NCBI GenBank assembly: GCA_041908065.1
Contig: JAYRGC010000044.1
Span: 1 to 22,680 of the forward strand
Source of the DNA: JAYRGC01 sp041908065
GTDB lineage: Bacteria; Pseudomonadota; Alphaproteobacteria; UBA9219
DNA length: 22,680 nucleotides
Reading direction: 5' to 3'
Position numbers and translations under genes: made by a program. Below the pieces are notes generated by a model, which was not told where the DNA came from, made no database searches, and saw only the letters and a program-made list of their open reading frames with translations. Of the stretch, positions 7,566-13,349 are shown piece by piece (position 1 is the first letter of the stretch; each line of letters opens with the position of its first letter).

Positions 7566-8435
7566 TTAGAACACCTTTTTCCACACCCCGCCTATCCACG
7601 ATCTCTTTTCCCTGTCTTCGTCCGCCGTCAAGCCGTTTCCGGTCAACAGCGCGTAGCTGTCCTGATACCACTGGCTGCCCGGAAAATTATGCCCCAGAAC
7701 GGCGGCGGTGGCGCGAGCTTCGCCGGTGATGCCAAGCGCGAGATAGCATTCCACCAAACGGTGCAAAGCCTCCGGCACATGGCTGGTGGTCTGGTACTTC
7801 TCGACCACGCGCCGGAAACGGCCTACTGCCGCCGTGTATATCTTCTGCTTGAGATAATTGCGGGCTATCTCCATCTCGGCTCCGGCGAGATGGTCCTCGA
7901 CCAATGCTATCTTAAGCGAGGCGTCGCGGGCATATGGCGTGTCGGAAAAGCGCGTCACGATGTTCTGCAATTCGTCCAAGGCCGCCTTGGCCAGGCTTTG
8001 ATCGCGCCGCACGTCGGCGATGCGTTCGTAAAAGCACAAAGCGCGGAGATAGTGCGCATAGGCCACGCTGGAATGCCCGGGGTGCAATTGGATAAACCCG
8101 TCCAAGGTGGCTATGGCGTCGTCGTAATCCATCGCCTGATACTGGGCGTAGGCGGCCATTATCTGGGAGCGGGTAGCCCATTGCGAATAGGGATGCTGAC
8201 GTTCCACTTCCTCGAACTGGCGGGCCGCGTCGGTAAACTCGCGCTTGCCCATCTTTTCCATGCCGACGCCGTACAGCTCCTCGGCGGGCTTGTCGTCCAG
8301 CAGCTCCTCCTTCTTGTCGCCGGAGCAGGCGGAAAGCGTAAACGCCAACGCCGCGACCAGAAAAGCCGTCCCCGCCTTCCTTGCCGACAAGAATGCCCCA
8401 AGCCGCGAGAAACCGAAAAACGAAGATTCAGTCAT
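7566..8435 (-). CDS. bamD: Outer-membrane assembly lipoprotein BamD
   Basis: BamD (ComL/YfiO) is an essential lipoprotein of the BAM complex, which inserts beta-barrel proteins in the outer membrane. The 289-residue precursor has a signal sequence with the lipobox L-S-A-C, placing the lipidated cysteine at C37. The mature part is built from TPR-type helices: AEELYGVGMEKM, FTDAARQFEEVERQHPYSQWA and YDDAIATLDGFIQLHPGH are typical BamD segments, in the expected order, and the C-terminus is complete. Its stop codon touches the recN start. The ATG at 8435 has only a weak ribosome site. lpxC, which often precedes bamD in this class, is absent; an unknown gene lies upstream. The barrel protein at 2721-3578 would be a client of this complex. 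Confidence 0.95.
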   Translation of the reverse strand: MTESSFFGFSRLGAFLSARKAGTAFLVAALAFTLSACSGDKKEELLDDKPAEELYGVGMEKMGKREFTDAARQFEEVERQHPYSQWATRSQIMAAYAQYQAMDYDDAIATLDGFIQLHPGHSSVAYAHYLRALCFYERIADVRRDQSLAKAALDELQNIVTRFSDTPYARDASLKIALVEDHLAGAEMEIARNYLKQKIYTAAVGRFRRVVEKYQTTSHVPEALHRLVECYLALGITGEARATAAVLGHNFPGSQWYQDSYALLTGNGLTADEDREKRSWIGGVWKKVF

Positions 8436-8470
8436 TGATTTGCCGATGCTGCCGAAACGGATAACGCCCG

Positions 8471-8500
8471 TTTATAGCACATACGGCGGCGACAACCCAA
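8471..8500 (-). promoter_or_regulatory. Candidate bamD-recN promoter
   Basis: Read on the minus strand, TGCTATAAA (extended -10, hexamer TATAAA at 8476-8471) follows TTGGGT (8500-8495) with an 18-base spacer. Transcription would begin roughly 25-30 bases before the bamD ATG. The -35 match is only TTG, so support is moderate. Confidence 0.35.
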
Positions 8501-8523
8501 GCGGCGCGGAAGCCGGACGCGGA

Positions 8524-9009
8524 TTACGGTTGCGGACGCGAACCCGTTTCTCTTCGCGCCTTGGATGGTGCGGAAGCCCGCAATAGGTTTCCCAGCCCAT
8601 CCTTAGCCATCGCGAAATATGATTTTACAATCTTATAGCCACAGCAAATGGATCTATTCGCCGCTATTTCTCCGGAGTTGCGCATAGCGTTCAAAATGGG
8701 TTCACCTACCCCGCCCTGTTTTTGCGCCCCTTCGATAATGCCGTCCGCAGCCGAATAAATATTCCAATTCATCCGCGCCGCTAACGCCGTATTGCCGGCC
8801 ACGTCGATCTTTCGCGCCATCTCCACGAGCGCGCCCAAAGCCTTCGCCACTATTCTATAGTTTTCGGCATGCACATTCGTCTTATCCGCTTCGCGCATAG
8901 CGATCGCAAGCAGCGAAGCGGCCAACGCCACCGAGGGATTGCCGAAATCTTGTCCCTGCTTATCGCTGAAATTTTTTACCTCTAAGGCAACATCAAGCAA
9001 TCCTTGCAT
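8524..9009 (-). CDS. Hypothetical protein, helical, unknown function
   Basis: Not recognised. From the ATG at 9009 the product has 161 residues: largely alpha-helical, rich in alanine, no clear signal peptide or transmembrane helix, with a pair of cysteines in RSICCGYK (about 118-125) and a basic, proline-containing tail. This start is preferred because GGAG (9019-9016) sits 6 bases upstream and a TATAGT -10 box (9054-9049) would start the transcript just before it. The frame is open to an ATG at 9093, giving a 189-residue product with a hydrophobic leader-like N-terminus (LLSLLHGILAVSYSLG), but that start has no ribosome site. If it were used, the protein could be exported. Codon use is a little less GC-rich than in its neighbours. 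The gene lies upstream of bamD on the same strand, with a candidate bamD promoter in between. Confidence 0.6.
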   Translation of the reverse strand: MQGLLDVALEVKNFSDKQGQDFGNPSVALAASLLAIAMREADKTNVHAENYRIVAKALGALVEMARKIDVAGNTALAARMNWNIYSAADGIIEGAQKQGGVGEPILNAMRNSGEIAANRSICCGYKIVKSYFAMAKDGLGNLLRASAPSKARRETGSRPQP

Positions 9010-9048
9010 CTGCGTCTCCAATGGAAAATTGTTTAAATAAGTGCCGAG

Positions 9049-9078
9049 ACTATATGATACAGCAAGGATGCCGTGCAA
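9049..9078 (-). promoter_or_regulatory. Candidate promoter of the hypothetical gene at 8524-9009
   Basis: On the minus strand TTGCAC (9078-9073) and TATAGT (9054-9049, five of six consensus bases) are separated by 18 bases. The expected transcription start near 9042 lies inside the longer reading frame, which supports the downstream ATG at 9009 as the true start. Confidence 0.4.
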
Positions 9079-9122
9079 CAAGGATAACAACATGAAAATA
9101 AACAGTTTTTATGAAAACAAAT

Positions 9123-9347
9123 GGCTCTTGCCCAAAATGTAGGTGGATAATTTTGCAGCCAACCGCAGCATCAAGCGCCGTCATTGCGAGCCGCCCCTTG
9201 GCGGCGAAGCAATCCAGAGCCGTTGCTCAATGACTCTGGATTGCTTCGCCGCCCGACAGCGTTAACGCTGTCCAAACCAAAGTTTGGCGGCTCGCAATGA
9301 CGTCGCTTGCTGGAAGGCAGTGCCCCCCCCCGTTTTGGGCAAGAGCC
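9123..9347. mobile_element. Palindromic MITE-like element, copy R3, with intact target duplication
   Basis: A 225-bp element with no coding capacity. Its ends are inverted repeats: GGCTCTTGCCCAAAATG (9123-9139) against the complement of 9331-9347, with one mismatch. It is flanked by a perfect 8-bp direct repeat AAACAAAT (9115-9122 and 9348-9355), the mark of transposition. Inside, arms GTCATTGCGAGCCGCC and complement (9180-9301) form a second palindrome. Its right half holds two further hairpins: GACAGCGTTAACGCTGTC (9255-9272) and CCAAAC/GTTTGG (9272-9277, 9282-9287). A run of nine C (9323-9331) lies near the right end. The element begins 18 bases beyond the stop of the DUF1003 gene. Together with its flanks it accounts for the gene-free stretch 9010-9365. 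Confidence 0.85.
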
Positions 9348-9365
9348 AAACAAATCCTGCCGCCG

Positions 9366-9842
9366 CTATCCCCTTCTATCCTTGGCTTTATCGCTTATGC
9401 TTTCGGCGATGGAGATCAACAGAGCGTTTTGGTATTCCAGATGGCCGAGAATCGTCTCTATCTCCTTTTCGGCCTTTACGTTCACTTCCAAATCGTTCTC
9501 AGCCCGCGCCTCGGCGTGGCGGCCTTGGATGTTCTGCCCCAGCATTATAAGCGGCATAAGCAATATCTGGATAAGATTGGATATGAACAGCCAGAACACG
9601 AAGCCCGTCGGCGGATCGAAACGCATTTCCTGAGGGGCGAAGGTGTTCCACCCCAGCCACGCGACCGTCCATGTGAAGATCAGAAGGAAAAAACCCATCG
9701 TGCCGACGCGGGTCGTTATCCACACCGCCAGACGATCCAGCCGCCTCATCCGCGCCGCCATCTCGCGATTGACGTCGCGCAAGGGTTTGCGGCGGCTCCT
9801 CAGCTCCGATACGGTATCCGGTCGTGACGCTCTTTCGGACAT
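9366..9842 (-). CDS. DUF1003 domain membrane protein
   Basis: A 158-residue inner-membrane protein of the DUF1003 family, whose function is unknown. After a basic cytoplasmic N-terminus (about 1-45) come two membrane helices, about 47-65 (FFLLIFTWTVAWLGWN) and 80-103 (VFWLFISNLIQILLMPLIM), joined by the family segment RFDPPTGF. Then come the family hallmark GQN (102-104) and a C-terminal helix with DLEVNVKAEKEIE (117-129). The loop after GQN reads GRHAEARAEND rather than the commoner DR-containing form. GAGG lies 6 bases before the ATG at 9842. It is 111 bases downstream of rho on the same strand and might be read through from it, or have its own promoter. Confidence 0.85.
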   Translation of the reverse strand: MSERASRPDTVSELRSRRKPLRDVNREMAARMRRLDRLAVWITTRVGTMGFFLLIFTWTVAWLGWNTFAPQEMRFDPPTGFVFWLFISNLIQILLMPLIMLGQNIQGRHAEARAENDLEVNVKAEKEIETILGHLEYQNALLISIAESISDKAKDRRG

Positions 9843-9953
9843 GGCTGCCTCGGTAGATAAGCACTAAACCGGCTTTCGTCGGGACTGAAGCGACATTCTG
9901 TCCGCAGTATCGCCCCGCCCGTCTCCGACGGCAAGCGCGGATTGCGCGGGTAG

Positions 9954-11261
9954 TTATTCCCCGCGCCGCGTGCGCGACGAGGACGAAGAGCCGGATTCGT
10001 TGGCGTTCTGGCTCATCGAATCGAAGAAATCCCCGTTGGTCTTGCTGTACTTCAGCTTGTCGAGCAGGAACTCCATCGCGTCGGTGACGCCCATCGGCAT
10101 CAGGATACGGCGCAATACCCACATGCGCGACATGGTGGCCTTGTCGACCAGCAGCTCCTCCTTGCGAGTCCCCGACTTGGTGATGTCGATGGCAGGGAAG
10201 GTGCGCCTGTCGGACAGCTTGCGGTCGAGGATTATTTCCGAGTTGCCGGTGCCCTTGAACTCTTCGAAAATCACTTCGTCCATGCGGCTTCCGGTATCCA
10301 CCAAGGCCGTGGCGATTATGGTCAGAGAACCGCCTTCCTCGATGTTACGCGCCGCGCCGAAGAAACGCTTAGGCCGTTGCAAGGCATTGGCGTCCACGCC
10401 GCCCGTCAACACCTTGCCCGACGACGGCACGACGGTGTTATAGGCGCGAGCCAGACGGGTGATGCTGTCCAACAGAATGATGACGTCGCGCTTGTGTTCG
10501 ACCAAACGCTTGGCCTTTTCCAAAACCATCTCGGTCACCTGCACATGTCGGGTGGCCGGTTCGTCGAAGGTCGAGCTGATGACCTCGCCCTTGACCGAAC
10601 GCGCCATGTCGGTGACTTCCTCCGGCCTTTCGTCGATCAACAGCACGATCAGATAAGCGTCGGGGTGGTTCTTGGTTATGGCGTGGGCGATGTTTTGCAG
10701 CATCACCGTCTTGCCGGTGCGCGGCGGCGCGACGATAAGGGCGCGCTGCCCCATGCCCAACGGCGAGATAAGGTCGATGACGCGAGTCGTGTTGTCCTTT
10801 TTCGTCGGATCCTGAACCTCCAGCTTGAGGCGGCGATCCGGATACAACGGCGTCAGGTTGTCGAAGCCGATGCGATGGCGGGTTTTCTCCGGATCCTCGA
10901 AATTGACCTTGTTGACCTTGAGAAGCGCGAAGTACCTCTCCCCTTCCTTGGGAGCGCGGATCTCGCCTTCGGTCGTGTCGCCGGTGCGAAGCCCGAAGCG
11001 TTTTATCTGGCTGGGCGAGACATAGATGTCGTCGGGCCCCGGCAGGTAATTGGATTCCGGCGAGCGCAGGAAGCCGAAGCCGTCGGGCAAAACCTCCAGC
11101 ACGCCGTCGCCGTAGATGGCGTTGTTTTGGTCGGCATGCGCCTTGAGTATCGCAAACATCATTTCCTGTTTGCGGAGAGTTCCGGCGTTTTCAATTTGCA
11201 ATTTTTCCGCGTCCGCCAAAAGTTCCGCGGGCGTCTTCGATTTAAGTTCACGTAAATACAT
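9954..11261 (-). CDS. rho: Transcription termination factor Rho
   Basis: Rho is the hexameric RNA-dependent ATPase that ends transcription at unstructured C-rich RNA. The 435-residue protein has the Rho N-terminal helical domain (1-45, LKSKTPAELL), the cold-shock-like RNA-binding domain (about 50-120, DGFGFLRS at 60-67 as RNP1), and Walker A PPRTGKT at 179-185. Further on it has LIDERPEEVTDM, LLDSITRLARAYN (Walker B region), the Q-loop/R-loop region, and the C-terminal GVTDAMEFLLDKL. A serine/arginine tail (SSSSSRTRRGE) extends beyond the usual end. The ATG at 11261 is chosen because MYLRELK is the family start, AAGG precedes it, and the strong promoter at 11456-11428 lies inside the longer open frame. 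Neighbouring genes are not the mnmE/trmE often seen beside alphaproteobacterial rho. Confidence 0.97.
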   Translation of the reverse strand: MYLRELKSKTPAELLADAEKLQIENAGTLRKQEMMFAILKAHADQNNAIYGDGVLEVLPDGFGFLRSPESNYLPGPDDIYVSPSQIKRFGLRTGDTTEGEIRAPKEGERYFALLKVNKVNFEDPEKTRHRIGFDNLTPLYPDRRLKLEVQDPTKKDNTTRVIDLISPLGMGQRALIVAPPRTGKTVMLQNIAHAITKNHPDAYLIVLLIDERPEEVTDMARSVKGEVISSTFDEPATRHVQVTEMVLEKAKRLVEHKRDVIILLDSITRLARAYNTVVPSSGKVLTGGVDANALQRPKRFFGAARNIEEGGSLTIIATALVDTGSRMDEVIFEEFKGTGNSEIILDRKLSDRRTFPAIDITKSGTRKEELLVDKATMSRMWVLRRILMPMGVTDAMEFLLDKLKYSKTNGDFFDSMSQNANESGSSSSSRTRRGE

Positions 11262-11299
11262 TGGGACCTTGCTGATGGGATGAGGGTTTGTTTCACGAC

Positions 11300-11327
11300 T
11301 ATCGGCAACACAAATAATTTGCCGATA
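11300..11327 (-). promoter_or_regulatory. rho leader hairpin
   Basis: TATCGGCAA and TTGCCGATA (11300-11308, 11319-11327) form a perfect 9-bp stem with a 10-base loop inside the approximately 160-base rho leader, about 39 bases before the ATG. It is not followed by a run of U in the rho transcript, so it is not an intrinsic terminator. Rho regulates its own gene by premature termination in enteric bacteria; a similar role for this leader is inference. Confidence 0.45.
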
Positions 11328-11427
11328 AGCCCTTGGGTGCTGCCGCCGATCTGCGGACGGTAAAATCAGCGATGAAGGCAGGGGATCCGATGCGTAATCC
11401 AAAAAATTTCCGTCGGAACCAAGGGCG

Positions 11428-11456
11428 ATTATATGGGTTTGCCAACCCCGAGTCAA
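11428..11456 (-). promoter_or_regulatory. rho promoter
   Basis: On the minus strand TTGACT (11456-11451) and TATAAT (11433-11428) are separated by exactly 17 bases: five of six and six of six consensus bases. The expected start near 11421 gives a leader of about 160 bases. This is the best sigma-70-type promoter seen in the window. Confidence 0.8.
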
Positions 11457-11561
11457 AGCCTTTTATTGCCCATTTCGCTGTTTTTTATGGTTAATTTTAT
11501 GTTTACGCGCCGGAGCGCGCGCAAATCGACCCCAGTTTACGGCAAAAGCGGGGAAAGCCGC

Positions 11562-11590
11562 TTCACTCGAAAACAACTGCCGCCTATAAT
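11562..11590 (+). promoter_or_regulatory. Promoter of the M20-type amidase gene
   Basis: TTCACT (11562-11567) and TATAAT (11585-11590) with a 17-base spacer: four of six and six of six consensus bases. The transcript would start near 11597, about 44 bases before the ATG at 11641. It is back to back with the rho promoter. The 105 bases between the two -35 boxes hold only a short CGCGC/GCGCG hairpin (11506-11519) and AT-rich sequence. Confidence 0.75.
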
Positions 11591-11640
11591 GCCCCCTACT
11601 AAAGTTTTTACACACAACCGTTTTGCGGGGATTTAATAAT

Positions 11641-13092
11641 ATGGATCAAGTTTCATGGTTTTCCTGTTTGTCAGAACTGAGTTTTTCGCGCCATGTATTC
11701 GAAGAACTCCGCCACATGCACTATAGGGATGGCGTCGGCGTAAACCGCCTCGGCTATTCCCAACAAACCAAGGAAGCGGCGGATCGCATCTGCTTTATGG
11801 CGCAACAAGATCTAGGCGAGAGCGTCCACATCTACGAAGACATTGCCGGAAACCGCCATATCGTCCTTGAACCAGAAGATCCCGCAAACAGGGCGCACCA
11901 AGCCTTGTTGATGGGATCGCATCTGGATGCCGTTCCCCATGGAGGACAATACGACGGCATAGCTGGAATCGTCTCCGGACTAGAGGTGATGAGAGCGATT
12001 GTAAAACAGGGTATCGATCCCGTCGCCCCATTGGTCGTCACCGCTTTCATAAGCGAGGAAAGCTCGCGTTTCGAATTTGCCACCAGCTCGAAAATATTTA
12101 CCGGATGTTTAAACCCCGTCACGCTGGATAGGCTAGACAATCTCGGCTCCGGCGAAACGCTCCTTCAAGCCATGGTCAAGCATCATGGTTTGGACGGGGA
12201 TAGAATCAAGGCCGCCGTCCATGCTCGCCATCCGTTGTTTGCTCCAACTACAGCCGCCGCCTTCGTCGAAGCGCACATTCAACAGAACGACCAGCTGGCG
12301 AGAGACGGCTTCGACATCGGTGTCGTCACGGGAATAAAAGGCTCGTTCCGTTGCGGTTATGTCAAGTTCACAGGAAGAGCGGATCATTCCGGAGCCTGTC
12401 CTCAGGAAGACCGGCAAGACGCCGGACTGGCCTTGGCGCATTATATCCATGGCTTGGACTCCGAACTGAATGAATTACGGAAAACATATCCTGACTTGAC
12501 CTTTTCGATAGGCGATCTGAAGGGACCGGAAAAAGGCAGCGTCAACACCATATCCTCGTCCGCCGCAGTTCTTTTCGATATTCGCAGCGCAAGCGAACAC
12601 GCCTTGCGGAGAGCGCAGGAAATCACGCGGGAATTAGCGGATAAAATCGCAAATGATAGAAACGTCCATGTGGAAATCGACGATGAACAAACAAGGCTGC
12701 AACTTCCGGTCATAATGGATGGCGGCCTCGTTAGGGCTTTTAACAAAGCGGCAAGAAGGCTAGGACAAAATGTCGCGAAGACTCCTTCCGGCCCCGGCCA
12801 CGACGCCGGCCCTATGCAAGACGCTGTCCCGTCCATTGTCCTGTTTTCTCCCCACACGGGCGGAAGCCATAATCACAACGAAATCATGACCGTCCGTCGC
12901 GGAGAAGATCCCTTCGGTGAGAACAGCCCTTATGCTAATACCATCAAGCTGCTCTATGTCTATGCGATGGAACAGATAGTGTCTCCTCGCAGGCCAAAAA
13001 CGACTTTCGCCGACGCCAGCATATCGCCTTTCGCCAACAGTTTGCAGTCACGCGGAGCGCAGCGTTTGGATACATTCGCGCTGACGATCTAG
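11641..13092 (+). CDS. Zn-dependent amidase, hydantoinase/carbamoylase (M20) family
   Basis: A 483-residue cytoplasmic metallohydrolase of the group that includes N-carbamoyl-L-amino acid hydrolase, beta-ureidopropionase and allantoate amidohydrolase. The two-metal site is visible: H94 in GSHLDAVPHGG, D105 in YDGIAG (the usual 11-residue gap), the glutamate pair EE at 139-140, H212 in FVEAHIQQ and H410 or H412 in GGSHNHNE. The dimerisation-domain motif GRADHSGACPQEDRQDA (245-261) and SGPGHDAGPM (383-392) also fit. Deviations from the common forms are EESSRF for EEGSRF and HNHNE for SHSPNE. A 35-residue C-terminal tail (after about 448) goes beyond the usual end. The substrate cannot be deduced, as no pyrimidine or purine degradation genes are nearby. 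The ATG at 11641 is preferred to a TTG at 11623. Codon use is less GC-biased than in the housekeeping genes, which may reflect acquisition. Confidence 0.88.
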   Translation: MDQVSWFSCLSELSFSRHVFEELRHMHYRDGVGVNRLGYSQQTKEAADRICFMAQQDLGESVHIYEDIAGNRHIVLEPEDPANRAHQALLMGSHLDAVPHGGQYDGIAGIVSGLEVMRAIVKQGIDPVAPLVVTAFISEESSRFEFATSSKIFTGCLNPVTLDRLDNLGSGETLLQAMVKHHGLDGDRIKAAVHARHPLFAPTTAAAFVEAHIQQNDQLARDGFDIGVVTGIKGSFRCGYVKFTGRADHSGACPQEDRQDAGLALAHYIHGLDSELNELRKTYPDLTFSIGDLKGPEKGSVNTISSSAAVLFDIRSASEHALRRAQEITRELADKIANDRNVHVEIDDEQTRLQLPVIMDGGLVRAFNKAARRLGQNVAKTPSGPGHDAGPMQDAVPSIVLFSPHTGGSHNHNEIMTVRRGEDPFGENSPYANTIKLLYVYAMEQIVSPRRPKTTFADASISPFANSLQSRGAQRLDTFALTI

Positions 13093-13103
13093 TGCTACAA
13101 AGT

Positions 13104-13334
13104 GGCACTTACGCAAAACGAGTGGGTAATTTGGCATCCAAACACAGCAGTGGGCACCGTCATTGCGAGCCGCCCCTTGGCGGCGAAGCAATCCAGACCT
13201 TATGGAGCAACGGCTCTGGATTGCTTCGCCGCCCGACAGCGTTCAACACTGTCCAAACTTAAGAGCGGCTCGCAATGACGGTGATTGCCGTTGCGTTTGA
13301 ATGCAAAATTACCCACTCGTTTTGCGTAAGCACC
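13104..13334. mobile_element. Palindromic MITE-like element, copy R4
   Basis: A 231-bp copy with the best-preserved ends. GGCACTTACGCAAAACGAGT at the left (13104-13123, continuing GGGTAATTT) is matched by its complement at the right (about 13305-13334). Inner arms GTCATTGCGAGCCGCC and complement lie at 13159-13279. The right half holds a worn version of the nested hairpin in R3 (GACAGCGTT, C, AACACTGTC). It begins 11 bases after the amidase stop and ends 15 bases before the ligA stop, filling the gap between convergent genes. No target duplication is left. It may act as a two-way terminator. Confidence 0.85.
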
Positions 13335-13349
13335 AAGGACAATTACCCC

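Noticed and set aside
6529..7569. A 346-codon plus-strand frame opposite recN
   Set aside because: Low-complexity Ser/Ala/Pro product from the antisense of a coiled-coil region; RecN motifs are intact on the minus strand.
9323..9331. Run of nine C as a phase-variation tract
   Set aside because: It lies in a non-coding repeat copy, not in a gene or between promoter boxes, so slippage would have no evident effect.
11262..11456. A 65-residue N-terminal extension of Rho
   Set aside because: It would begin inside the -35 box of a near-consensus promoter and Rho proteins start at the MYLRELK-type sequence.
9180..13279. Repeated GTCATTGCGAG units as a CRISPR array
   Set aside because: The units are inverted pairs scattered kilobases apart, not regularly spaced direct repeats with spacers, and no cas gene is present.
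13104..13334. Target duplication around copy R4
   Set aside because: The flanking octamers (TACAAAGT and AAGGACAA) do not match, so none can be claimed here, unlike at R3.
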